A DNA stretch of 64,000 bases from Candidatus Gastranaerophilales bacterium (GTDB taxonomy: Bacteria; Cyanobacteriota; Vampirovibrionia; Gastranaerophilales; Gastranaerophilaceae), in NCBI GenBank assembly GCA_944323045.1, contig CALUQX010000013.1, positions 1 to 64,000 on the forward strand, in the 5' to 3' direction. A program made the position numbers and the translations under genes. Of the stretch, positions 1-7,372 are shown in pieces. The notes beneath the pieces were generated by a model, which saw only the letters and a list, made by a program, of their open reading frames with translations, ran no database searches and was not told where the DNA came from. Positions within the stretch are counted from its first letter, which is position 1; each line of letters starts with the position of its first letter.

Positions 1-205
1 GTCCGTGCGCAAATTCGCTAGTCACTTAATCACTTTTGTAACAACCGTTCACTGTTCACCGTTCACAATTCACTGAGAACCTGTTCGTCGAAACGACGGC
101 ACCCTACAACTATTGATGCAGTAGTGACTGCATCCTACGACTGATTAATTAACCACAACCTCACTCCACTCACCTCACTCACGTTACTCACTCTTAATAA
201 CATTG
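1..205. repeat. Non-coding repeat-rich stretch at window edge
   Basis: No gene is visible here. Positions 46-72 hold repeated GTTCAC-type heptamers, similar to the repeats upstream of the two prepilin genes near 60.63 kb and 63.57 kb; the string CACAATTCACT at 64-74 reappears inverted near 63.57 kb. A short hairpin is present (GATGCAGT 115-122 with ACTGCATC 127-134), and 149-200 is rich in CTCAC repeats. It may be the flank of another prepilin gene to the left, but no start codon or pilin segment is present to show that. Confidence 0.5.
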
Positions 206-230
206 TACAATGGCTACGACTTACTAGCTT

Positions 231-1031
231 TTAGCAGTTTTTAACAATTTCGACAATTAGTTTTTTAAATGTTGTTTTGGCTTGGTTGGTAGTCGCTATT
301 ACCTCTTCGTGTGAAAGCGCTGTGCCGTCATGCGAACTTGCAGCATTAGAAATACAGCTTATGCCAAGTACATTCAGTTTACAGTAGTTTGCAACTATTG
401 CCTCCGGCACGGTTGACATACCTATGGCATCTGCACCTAAAAGCCGTGCCATTCTAATCTCTGCCGGAGTTTCATAACTCGGTCCTGTATTGGCTAGATA
501 AACGCCCTTTTGTAGTTTTATGCCCAAACTCTCGCCGCAGGTTTCTGCCAGTTTTATAAGATTTTTTTTGTAAATCTCTGTCATATCAGGAAAACGTTCG
601 CCCAGTGTGTCATCATTTGTGCCGATAAGCGGATTTGTGCCCATAAGATTTATGTGATCTGTTATAATCATTAAGTCAGAAGGCTTAAAACTTTCGTTCA
701 CAGCACCGGCAGCGTTTGTCAGAATAAGTGTTTTTACACCTAACGCTTTCATTACTTTGACAGGATAAGTTATTTCAGCCATTGTATGACCTTCATAAAA
801 ATGGTTTCTACCCTGCATCATCACTACTTTTTTACCGTTAATATCAGCAAAAACAAGTCTGCCTTTATGTCCTTTTACCGTGGATTTTATGAAGTTTGGT
901 ATTTCAGAATATGATACCGCAATATCGCAATACTCATCTGCCAGTTCTCCCAGCCCTGAGCCTAGAATTATTCCTATTTCCGGTACAAAATTCCCTATTT
1001 CCCCTTTTAAAAATTCTACTGTTTTTTGCAT
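231..1031 (-). CDS. punA: Purine nucleoside phosphorylase
   Basis: Cytosolic enzyme cleaving purine nucleosides with phosphate to free base and ribose-1-phosphate (purine salvage). At 266 aa it has the usual length of the trimeric PNP family. Visible family features are GSGLG near the N-terminus, the GHKGRL phosphate-site segment, the NAAGAV motif in the middle and the MSTVPE segment late in the protein. The ATG is preceded by a G-rich ribosome site (AGGGGGG). It lies downstream of the omega gene on the same strand but is separated from it by a terminator, so it is probably transcribed alone. It fits functionally with upp (2062) and deoC (61889) elsewhere in the window. Confidence 0.93.
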   Translation of the reverse strand: MQKTVEFLKGEIGNFVPEIGIILGSGLGELADEYCDIAVSYSEIPNFIKSTVKGHKGRLVFADINGKKVVMMQGRNHFYEGHTMAEITYPVKVMKALGVKTLILTNAAGAVNESFKPSDLMIITDHINLMGTNPLIGTNDDTLGERFPDMTEIYKKNLIKLAETCGESLGIKLQKGVYLANTGPSYETPAEIRMARLLGADAIGMSTVPEAIVANYCKLNVLGISCISNAASSHDGTALSHEEVIATTNQAKTTFKKLIVEIVKNC

Positions 1032-1060
1032 ATAACCCCCCTAATCCCTGTTTAGACACA

Positions 1061-1090
1061 AAACAACCCGTAAATATTTACGGGTTGTTT
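1061..1090 (-). terminator. Terminator downstream of the omega gene
   Basis: A perfect 30-nt palindrome with AAACAACCCG and CGGGTTGTTT arms. On the minus strand the arm is followed by TTTTG. It lies between the end of the omega gene (1103) and the start of punA (1031). Confidence 0.75.
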
Positions 1091-1102
1091 AAAAAAAACT
1101 TA

Positions 1103-1342
1103 TTAACCGACAAGTCTGTTGTCGTCTGCTTCTGATGCTTTTACCATAATTGCATGTTCTACAGGATTTTCTTTTTTGTATGCGCCATCGTAATTTTCTT
1201 CAAAAGCAAAGTCTTCGCGTGCTTTTTTGGCTTGATTTTCATCAACTAATTTTTTAGCAAGTTCTGCTATCTCATATACTAATTGATATCTGTTTTCTGT
1301 ATTTTCGTTTAAGTCCCATGCAACTCTTATTATTTGATCCAT
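1103..1342 (-). CDS. rpoZ: RNA polymerase omega subunit, cyanobacterial type (probable)
   Basis: A 79-aa protein. The segment ENRYQLVYEIAELAKKL (about residues 16-32) matches the conserved omega helix (NRF/Y-x-L-xxx-A-xx-A). The later ENPVEHAIMVKASE with terminal RLVG resembles the cyanobacterial omega C-terminus (KPVxxAIIEMSDE ... IIG). Omega would bind the beta-prime subunit and help assemble RNA polymerase. Length and motif order fit the family; the identification is from recalled sequences and the protein is divergent. GGAAC/AGAGG-like purines precede the ATG. It diverges from the mlaD-like gene. Confidence 0.65.
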   Translation of the reverse strand: MDQIIRVAWDLNENTENRYQLVYEIAELAKKLVDENQAKKAREDFAFEENYDGAYKKENPVEHAIMVKASEADDNRLVG

Positions 1343-1423
1343 TTTTGTTCCTCTTTTTCTTTGCTATTTTATAATAATATACAAAAAATATTTTGGCAAG
1401 TGGTAAAAATCATTTATTCTGTG

Positions 1424-1429
1424 TATAAT
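1424..1429 (+). promoter_or_regulatory. -10 box of the mlaD-like gene, leaderless arrangement
   Basis: TATAAT lies 7 nt before the ATG at 1437, with no Shine-Dalgarno sequence between. Transcription would start at or next to the start codon. The -35 region is weak. Confidence 0.6.
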
Positions 1430-1436
1430 AGATTGT

Positions 1437-2072
1437 ATGAAGAAATTCAGTGAAATACATGCATATGTTTGGGTTGAATTTGCAATATGGTTTATACTGG
1501 TGTGTATATTAATTGCCGGAGTAAGAATTTACAGGTATAACCATTTAAAGGAATTTAAGACTTACCAGATATTTATGCCTGATGTTGACGGGTTGATTGT
1601 CGGTTCACCTGTTAAATTCATGGGGGTTCAGATTGGTTATATAAATAAGATTAATATTGTGGCTAATGAAGTTTATGTAAAGTTTATTGTTACAGAAAAA
1701 GGCATGCAGATACCACAGGGGGCGATTGCGACAGTTGAATTCAGCGGACTTGGTGGGTCAAAGTCTTTAGAAATTTATCCGCCTGATGAAGAAAGTCTGG
1801 CATCTAAAAAACTTATTGTGGTAAATAGTCCGAAAAGACTTCACGATTCTCTGGGCTTGTTGAACGATATGTTTGATAAAATTGACTCCATTGCATCCAG
1901 ATTATCTTATTTTGCGCGTGAGGCAGGACTTGACAAAAAAGAAAATGTGCCGACAATTAATGTTGAAGATATAAGAAAAAATGTTACTAATGCTGACAGA
2001 TATGTGGAAGATTTAAAAAATGAAAAAGAAAAAATAAATAAAAAGATGAAGGAGTGGACAAATGAACAGTAA
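1437..2072 (+). CDS. MlaD/MCE-family lipid transport protein
   Basis: A 211-aa membrane-anchored protein. Residues about 11-31 form one transmembrane helix, followed by an MCE domain (about 40-125) with the typical G-L-x-V-G-S-P-V-K-F-x-G-V-Q-I-G core and the later GLGGSKSLEI segment. MCE proteins bind the substrate in ABC systems that move phospholipids between membranes. The C-terminal 80 residues are charged and probably helical. No permease or ATPase of an Mla system lies beside it; instead it overlaps upp by 11 nt. The short form (one MCE domain, no long tail) resembles Gram-negative MlaD. It has no ribosome site and a TATAAT box 7 nt upstream. Confidence 0.85.
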   Translation: MKKFSEIHAYVWVEFAIWFILVCILIAGVRIYRYNHLKEFKTYQIFMPDVDGLIVGSPVKFMGVQIGYINKINIVANEVYVKFIVTEKGMQIPQGAIATVEFSGLGGSKSLEIYPPDEESLASKKLIVVNSPKRLHDSLGLLNDMFDKIDSIASRLSYFAREAGLDKKENVPTINVEDIRKNVTNADRYVEDLKNEKEKINKKMKEWTNEQ

Positions 2073-2712
2073 AAAAGTAAGAATAATAGATACTCCTGTA
2101 GTATGTCAGAATCTATGCACCATGCGGGATAAAAATACTGACAGTCAGGGGGTTAGAATCGCTACAAGAAAAATTACAAGATGTCTTTTGTATGAGGCAT
2201 CAAAAAATTTGCCGATGGTAGATACGGACGTTACAACTCCTTTAACAACTTTCACTACAAAAACTATTGATCCTGACATAAATCTGATTATTTCACCGAT
2301 TTTGCGTGCAGGATTAATTTTTACTGATGAGGCAATTGATATTTTGCCGCAGGCATGTATAAGACATATAGGTATGTACCGTGATGAAAAAACTTTAAAA
2401 CCGGTGTGGTATTACAACAAAGTGCCTATGGAGGCTCCAAATCCTGAAAAATTCTATATTTATATTACAGATCCGATGCTTGCGACCGGAAATTCTTTGA
2501 TAGAAGCTATTAAACTTTATGCGGACAAAGGTATTCCGATTGATAATATTAAAGTTATTTGTATTATAGCAGCACCACAGGGCATTGAAAATATTCAGAA
2601 ACATTATCCAGATATTGAGATAATAACTGCAGCAGTAGATGACCATTTGAATGAAAAAGGTTATATTGTGCCGGGCATGGGCGATGCCGGCGACAGAATC
2701 TTTAACACTTAA
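2062..2712 (+). CDS. upp: Uracil phosphoribosyltransferase
   Basis: Converts uracil and PRPP to UMP (pyrimidine salvage). The 216-aa length is right for the family. The PRPP-binding motif appears as DPMLATGNSLIEA (about residues 138-150), and the uracil-binding C-terminal region as YIVPGMGDAGDR. PILRAGL near residue 80 is also a family feature. Its ATG sits inside the 3' end of the mlaD-like gene (11-nt overlap), with AAGGAG just upstream, so translation is probably coupled. It converges with the exported hypothetical gene at 2722. Confidence 0.95.
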   Translation: MNSKKVRIIDTPVVCQNLCTMRDKNTDSQGVRIATRKITRCLLYEASKNLPMVDTDVTTPLTTFTTKTIDPDINLIISPILRAGLIFTDEAIDILPQACIRHIGMYRDEKTLKPVWYYNKVPMEAPNPEKFYIYITDPMLATGNSLIEAIKLYADKGIPIDNIKVICIIAAPQGIENIQKHYPDIEIITAAVDDHLNEKGYIVPGMGDAGDRIFNT

Positions 2713-2721
2713 AATTATGTG

Positions 2722-3306
2722 CTAAAGTTGTATAGTTCTTAATATGAGATAATATCTGTAATTTCCCCAGTAAATTACCATTGAGACAAAATTGTTTTCT
2801 AAATCGGTCATCTCGAGGAATGTTTGCGGGGCGGGTTTACGCTTTGAACTTGGAAATACTTTGCCCACAAAATTCAGAGTGTTAATGTGAAATTTTTGTG
2901 TGAAAGTGAGTTTAGGCTTTGGAATGTTTTCGTCATAAAACATTTCCGGTGTAAGATCTCTGTTGTATGCAGGAATTATGTATTTAACTTTTCCGGCGAC
3001 TTTAAACAAAATATACCAGTTGTCATCCTGTTTTCTTGGCGTCAGAAGATAATACCCCGGTTCAATGGTAATTGTTTTAAAATACAGCGGGGCAGTGAGT
3101 CTCAAAAGCGGGTAAGGCGACCATGAAGACCTTTCAGTTTCAAAATATTCCCCGGGGTCAACATCGTGGATATAACTGAAATCAGGTACAGGTAATTCTC
3201 TGTAAATCTGTTCATAATCAACTTCTTCCGCAATTGACGGGGCTGTTAAAAATAATATTAGTAATATCGCTGTAATTATTTTTTTCATATTTATAATTTT
3301 AATCAT
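2722..3306 (-). CDS. Exported protein of unknown function
   Basis: A 194-aa protein not recognised as a known family. A signal peptide is clear: KK, then the hydrophobic run IITAILLILFLTAPSIA, then a probable cleavage after SIA. The mature part begins EEVDYEQIYREL and is rich in aromatic and proline residues, suggesting a beta-rich periplasmic domain. The start is uncertain: a second in-frame ATG at 3288 (MKKIITA) gives a more standard signal peptide. It converges with upp and diverges from the flagellar export operon. Confidence 0.65.
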   Translation of the reverse strand: MIKIINMKKIITAILLILFLTAPSIAEEVDYEQIYRELPVPDFSYIHDVDPGEYFETERSSWSPYPLLRLTAPLYFKTITIEPGYYLLTPRKQDDNWYILFKVAGKVKYIIPAYNRDLTPEMFYDENIPKPKLTFTQKFHINTLNFVGKVFPSSKRKPAPQTFLEMTDLENNFVSMVIYWGNYRYYLILRTIQL

Positions 3307-3440
3307 ATATTTTAAAAAATCAATTGAAACCAGTTGATTTTTGCAAAATATCCATTAAATGATTGATGTTAAGCCTCGTAAATTATTCTATTGTATTAGT
3401 GGGAAACCAGACTTTTTAAAAAAGGGATAACTAGTTATAT

Positions 3441-4613
3441 ATGGAAAACCTTACATCAGGTGCAGAATTATATGCACAGTACAATTGGTATAAGAATACT
3501 TTTCCGCCGGTAATACAGAAGGCGGCGGATGAATTTTTTCTGCCCGGGTTTCAGTTAGGATTAATGGGAATAAGTAAAAATATTAATCCGCTGATGGACA
3601 AAGATTCTTATTTTGTTACCAAAGTGCGTATAGACAAACAGCATGACCTGTTTTTTAGAAGTTCCCAGCGCGCGGTTGCGATTATTTTAGACAGAGCACT
3701 CGGCAAAGCCCCGAAAAGATTCGATTTGAACCGTATGACGGATCTGGAAGCAAAAGTTATTACGGCGTTTAATGACTTTCTGTTTTCTTTTGTCGTTAAA
3801 TTTATATCACCGCCGCCGCCAACATTAAAGCGTACAAATTTTGATGTAATTCATCTGACGTTTTTTATAAAAGATCTGGATGATAATACTGTGGCAAGAT
3901 TTATAGTTTCACTGCCGGATGTTCTGATGAATCCGGATACTGTAAAAGAATCTACAAAACCGTTCAATTATGATGACTTTCAGCAAAGCACACTTGATGC
4001 CGACATTAAAATCGGCACAACAAAATTTTCGCTGATAGACTTAAAACAACTTGAAGTTGATGATATTGTTGTGTTCGATGACAGTGATCTTAATAAAATG
4101 GAATTGCATATAAAAGATTACACAAAAGAAATTAAACTGAATCCGAATTTAGCTTTGGTAATGCCTGTAGAAAATGAGGGAGAAGAAGAGATGGCTAACA
4201 ATAAAGGCAATGTAAACCTGTGGGATACAATAGAAGTTGAAATGACAGCACATTTTGACGCTGTTAAAATTACACTCGGTGAATTGAAAAAGATTGAAAA
4301 TAACATGGTTGTGGATTTGACTTCAATTTATGATAACAAAGTTACCTTAACCGTAGAAGACAAACCTATTGCACGTGGTGAACTTGTTATTGTAAACGAC
4401 CGCTATGGTGTTAAAGTAGATGAAGTGCTTGCAAACGCTCCGAAAAAGCCTGCAGCACAAGCAGCAGCCCCGCAGGAAGAGGAAGAAGTTCCGGGTATGC
4501 CTGACGCTCCGGGAGAAGAAGAAAGCAGTTCACCTGCTGCACCTCAGGCTCAAGGCGGCGGCGAAGAAGATGAATTCGATTACAGTGATTTTGAACTTGA
4601 AGATGATATTTAA
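3441..4613 (+). CDS. Flagellar/type III switch protein with two SpoA domains (FliM/FliN- or SctQ-like)
   Basis: A 390-aa cytosolic C-ring component. Residues about 1-165 look like a divergent FliM middle domain (SQRAVAIILDRALG; LEAKVITAFNDFL). Residues about 190-245 form a first SpoA-like domain (GTTKFSLIDLKQLEVDD). Residues about 258-335 form a FliN-type SpoA domain (NLWDTIEVEMTAHF ... GELVIVNDRYGVKV). The tail is Pro/Ala/Glu-rich and acidic. The CheY-binding N-terminal peptide of FliM is not apparent. Two SpoA domains in one chain are typical of SctQ, but the adjacent fliO argues for a flagellar-type apparatus. First gene of the export operon. A possible internal start at 4191 would make the C-terminal SpoA domain separately. 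Confidence 0.8.
   Translation: MENLTSGAELYAQYNWYKNTFPPVIQKAADEFFLPGFQLGLMGISKNINPLMDKDSYFVTKVRIDKQHDLFFRSSQRAVAIILDRALGKAPKRFDLNRMTDLEAKVITAFNDFLFSFVVKFISPPPPTLKRTNFDVIHLTFFIKDLDDNTVARFIVSLPDVLMNPDTVKESTKPFNYDDFQQSTLDADIKIGTTKFSLIDLKQLEVDDIVVFDDSDLNKMELHIKDYTKEIKLNPNLALVMPVENEGEEEMANNKGNVNLWDTIEVEMTAHFDAVKITLGELKKIENNMVVDLTSIYDNKVTLTVEDKPIARGELVIVNDRYGVKVDEVLANAPKKPAAQAAAPQEEEEVPGMPDAPGEEESSSPAAPQAQGGGEEDEFDYSDFELEDDI
4176..4193 (+). promoter_or_regulatory. Possible internal ribosome site and start codon within the switch-protein gene
   Basis: GAGGGAG (4176-4182) lies 8 nt before an in-frame ATG at 4191 (codon 251). Initiation here would give a 140-aa protein beginning MANNKGNVNLWDTIEVEM, which is exactly the FliN-like SpoA domain plus acidic tail. 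SctQ genes of type III systems are known to do this. The purine run also encodes a Glu/Gly linker, so it could be coincidental. Confidence 0.45.
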
Positions 4614-4630
4614 TAGAGAGGGGATTAAGA

Positions 4631-5044
4631 ATGGGCGGATACTTAGGACATTTTGTTGTATATACAATCGCTATGGTAGGCATAATCTATGCCGCACTTC
4701 TGGTGTATAAAAAGTTTTCAACAGGCTGCGGATTTGGGGCAAAGTCTGATTTTCTTAAGGTCGAGGATTCTATCAGTCTTTCTCCGAGAAAAAATTTATA
4801 TGTGATTAAAGCAGGCAATGAAAAATTTCTTATTGCATCTGATATAGACAGAACTTCTTTAATCGCAAAACTGGGCGCAGCAGAATCTGCTGCAGTGGAA
4901 GAAACAACAGAAATTAAGCACGAAAGAAAACCGAGTGTTGATGATTTGCCGACAATCGTTCATTTCCAAAAGAACAAAAATTCTTCTGTTATAAGAAGAA
5001 TGGTCAGCGGCGTAAAAACAAATGAAATTGATATAGTTGAATAA
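4631..5044 (+). CDS. fliO: FliO-like flagellar export assembly protein
   Basis: A 137-aa protein with one N-terminal transmembrane helix (about residues 6-25) and the short FliO cytosolic domain: LSPRKNLYVIKAGNEKFLIA matches the family pattern of a small beta domain that returns 'leu-ile-gly'-type strands. FliO chaperones FliP during assembly of the export gate. The C-terminal 50 residues are charged. It lies 17 nt after the switch-protein gene and 16 nt before fliP, with GAGAGGGG upstream. FliO is found in flagella but not in injectisomes, so it is useful for typing this system. Confidence 0.75.
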   Translation: MGGYLGHFVVYTIAMVGIIYAALLVYKKFSTGCGFGAKSDFLKVEDSISLSPRKNLYVIKAGNEKFLIASDIDRTSLIAKLGAAESAAVEETTEIKHERKPSVDDLPTIVHFQKNKNSSVIRRMVSGVKTNEIDIVE

Positions 5045-5060
5045 ATGGGATAAATAAAAA

Positions 5061-5702
5061 ATGGATAATTTAGTAACTAATTTAAATCCTGTATTACAAA
5101 TGCTTATAGTCATGACGGTATTTTCACTATTGCCGTTTGTATTTTGTTGTATGACAAGTTTTTTGAGATTTGTAATAGTATTTTCAATGCTTAAAACAGC
5201 AATGGGTACCCAACAGGTGCCTCCTGCAATTGTAATAATCGGACTTGCTATGATTTTGACGTTCTATACTATGGGCTCAACATTTCAAAAAATGTATGAA
5301 ATGGGGTCAGTTCCGTATAATAAAAATCAGAATATTGTTATGGCAATAGAAGAGGGGTCAAAACCTTTAAAAGAGTTTATGATGAAACAGACAAGAGAGA
5401 CAGATCTCGCGTTTTTTGTTGAACTTCAAAAAAAGGAACCGCCTAAAACTCCTGATGAAATAACAATCTGGCAGGTTGCACCGGCATATATTATGAGTGA
5501 ACTTAAAACAGCATTTGAAATAGGATTCATAATATTTGTACCGTTTATTGTTTTAGACCTTGTTGTTGCAAATATTTTGCTTGCACTGGGGATGTTTATG
5601 TTATCTCCGACGATTATTTCATTGCCGTTCAAACTGCTGATATTTATTGCGGTTGACGGCTGGGCTCTGATTGTGCAGGGATTGGTTACAAGTTACAATT
5701 AA
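5061..5702 (+). CDS. fliP: Flagellar/type III export gate protein FliP (SctR)
   Basis: Core of the export gate channel in the inner membrane. At 213 aa it has four hydrophobic segments, with conserved FliP stretches TSFLRFVIVFSMLKTAMGTQ, PAYIMSELKTAFEIGF and the C-terminal LPFKLLIFIAVDGWALIVQG. It lacks the cleavable N-terminal signal peptide of most flagellar FliP proteins and so has SctR-like length. The periplasmic loop (about residues 70-125) is present. It is in an operon between fliO and fliQ. Confidence 0.93.
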   Translation: MDNLVTNLNPVLQMLIVMTVFSLLPFVFCCMTSFLRFVIVFSMLKTAMGTQQVPPAIVIIGLAMILTFYTMGSTFQKMYEMGSVPYNKNQNIVMAIEEGSKPLKEFMMKQTRETDLAFFVELQKKEPPKTPDEITIWQVAPAYIMSELKTAFEIGFIIFVPFIVLDLVVANILLALGMFMLSPTIISLPFKLLIFIAVDGWALIVQGLVTSYN

Positions 5703-5722
5703 TAAGATGAGAGGGCAAATTT

Positions 5723-6211
5723 ATGGAAGCTTTAGTTGAATATCTTGCAAGAGGATTTTTGATAATGTTAACAATATCAATGCCCTGTGTACTTGTAGCT
5801 GCGGCTATAGGTCTTGTTGTAGGTATTTTGCAGGCGGTTACACAGGTTCAAGAACAAACAATTGCAGCTGCTCCAAAAATCCTCGGGGTGTTTCTTGTAA
5901 TTGTAATCGGCGGAATGGGATTTATTAACCTGTTGAAGGGATTTTTTGTCGAAGGTATGGCAATAGCTTTTAATTTTGTGTCAAAAAGTGACAATTATGT
6001 ACTTGCGGCAGATTATTACAAATACACAACTCCGTTTGAGGGTGAAATGGTAGATAAATTCAAAAACCAGCCGACAATGAATGATATTATGAAAAATCCG
6101 GGCAAGGTTCCATTCATAGACAATCAGCAGAAGATGAAATATCTGCCGGCGCCTCGTACTCCGATGCCAAAACCTGATTTTGTAGAGACAAACACAATAC
6201 TTGGACGATAG
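5723..6211 (+). CDS. fliQ: Export gate protein FliQ (SctS) with a C-terminal extension
   Basis: Residues 1-88 are a normal FliQ with two membrane helices and the diagnostic QAVTQVQEQTIAAAPKIL segment. FliQ forms the lower part of the export gate with FliP and FliR. FliQ is normally about 89 aa; this protein is 162 aa. The extra 70 residues are hydrophilic and Pro/Lys/Met-rich (for example MNDIMKNPGKVPFIDNQQ and PAPRTPMPKPDF), with no domain I recognise. The extension is in frame with no stop, and fliR starts 10 nt after it, so it is not a sequencing artefact by appearance. Confidence 0.9.
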   Translation: MEALVEYLARGFLIMLTISMPCVLVAAAIGLVVGILQAVTQVQEQTIAAAPKILGVFLVIVIGGMGFINLLKGFFVEGMAIAFNFVSKSDNYVLAADYYKYTTPFEGEMVDKFKNQPTMNDIMKNPGKVPFIDNQQKMKYLPAPRTPMPKPDFVETNTILGR

Positions 6212-6221
6212 GAGAGGGTGA

Positions 6222-7001
6222 ATGGAATGGCTTTTCGATGATTTAATGAAAATGTTTCCGATGCTGAATGCATATCTGGCAGCGGGAATATTCGTGTTTG
6301 CTAGGCTTATCGGGTTTGTCAGACTTGCGCCTGTGTTTAACAGAAAAGAAATTCCGACACTTGTGAAAGTTCCGCTTGTTTTGCTGTTAACAATAATTTT
6401 AACGCCGATGTTAAAGCCTGATGTGCATGTTATTCAGGAGTCTTTTTTACTTTCTATTATATTGAATATAGTTGTTGGAGCGCTGATTGGATACACAGCC
6501 CAGTTGATTTTGCTGGCAGTAGATGCAGGGGCGGATATGATTAATATGCAGATGGGCTTGTCTTCTGCAATGGTGCTTGATCCAACGACATCAGCGCAGG
6601 TGTCTCTGGTCGGGAAAATATTTTCATTAATGGGTGTTTTGATTTTTATTGAACTCGGCGGAATTTACTGGTTGATTCGTGCATTAATGAGAAGTTTTAC
6701 GATTTTCCCTATTGCAGCAACAAGTATTCCGCTGGATCAGATTGTGAATATGGATTATATCATTGAACTTTCTTCAAATGTTTTGTATATGGGGCTGCAA
6801 ATAGCGTCGCCTATATTGCTTGCGACTCTCGGACAGGATATAATTCTCGGGGTAATTTCTAAAACAGCGCCGCAGGTTAACGTTTTCCAGTTGAGTTTCT
6901 TATTCAAACCTGTTGTAGGTGCAGCTATACTTGTATGGATTATGCCAATGCTAATAAACGTGATTAATGATTACTTCTTATCCTTTGCAAATATATTTTA
7001 G
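6222..7001 (+). CDS. fliR: Export gate protein FliR (SctT)
   Basis: A 259-aa multi-spanning membrane protein with the FliR hallmarks: an N-terminal FARLIGFVRLAPVF helix, then the conserved MINMQMGLSSAMVLDP and GGIYWLIRALMRSF. It completes the FliP5-FliQ4-FliR1 export gate. GGAGAGGG lies just before the ATG. FlhA and FlhB, the other gate components, and the filament and rod genes are not in this window. No clear terminator was seen after it, and the next gene starts 55 nt later from what looks like its own promoter. Confidence 0.93.
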   Translation: MEWLFDDLMKMFPMLNAYLAAGIFVFARLIGFVRLAPVFNRKEIPTLVKVPLVLLLTIILTPMLKPDVHVIQESFLLSIILNIVVGALIGYTAQLILLAVDAGADMINMQMGLSSAMVLDPTTSAQVSLVGKIFSLMGVLIFIELGGIYWLIRALMRSFTIFPIAATSIPLDQIVNMDYIIELSSNVLYMGLQIASPILLATLGQDIILGVISKTAPQVNVFQLSFLFKPVVGAAILVWIMPMLINVINDYFLSFANIF

Positions 7002-7008
7002 GGTAGGG

Positions 7009-7036
7009 TTGACATAGTGTATCTTGTATGATACAC
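7009..7036 (+). promoter_or_regulatory. Promoter with palindromic operator
   Basis: TTGACA (7009-7014) is followed by an inverted repeat, GTGTATC (7017-7023) and GATACAC (7030-7036), separated by 6 nt. This is the arrangement of autoregulated toxin-antitoxin operators. It lies directly before the HTH gene at 7057. Confidence 0.65.
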
Positions 7037-7056
7037 ACCTTAGTAAAGGTGTAACG

Positions 7057-7371
7057 ATGAAAAATAAATTCCCTGAGTACAATACTGTAGAATATCTAAA
7101 AAATGACGTTGAACTACAAAAAGAATATATTAATGAGTTATTGAATGATTATTTGAATGACAATAATGTTGATGCATTTTTATCTGCATTGAAACCATTA
7201 ATAAAATTGCATGGGTCGATTAGTGAATTCGCTGAAAAAACAGGTATAAACCGGACATATTTCTATAAACTGTTTAAAAAACAGGTAAAACCAGAATTGC
7301 CAACAATTGTTTTGATTATTAAAAATTTAGGATTTGATATTGAGTTTAACTTACATTTAGCGAAAAAATAA
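7057..7371 (+). CDS. HigA/XRE-like antitoxin-type DNA-binding protein, apparently without a toxin gene
   Basis: A 104-aa protein from the ATG at 7057 (preceded by AAAGGTG). An upstream in-frame start at 7024 lies inside the operator and is unlikely. The C-terminal half is a helix-turn-helix: SISEFAEKTGINRTYFYKLF then ELPTIVLIIKNLGFDIEF, close to the COG3636-type addiction-module antidotes. The N-terminal PEYNTVEYLKNDVELQKEY is also typical of that family. No RelE/HigB toxin is found: upstream is fliR and downstream a convergent gene. It may be a remnant or a stand-alone regulator. Confidence 0.75.
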   Translation: MKNKFPEYNTVEYLKNDVELQKEYINELLNDYLNDNNVDAFLSALKPLIKLHGSISEFAEKTGINRTYFYKLFKKQVKPELPTIVLIIKNLGFDIEFNLHLAKK

Positions 7372-7372
7372 T

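Noticed and set aside
3441-7001. Injectisome (non-flagellar type III secretion)
   Set aside because: The FliO-like gene favours a flagellar-type system. The double-SpoA protein and short FliP keep the question open, but no injectisome-specific gene is present.
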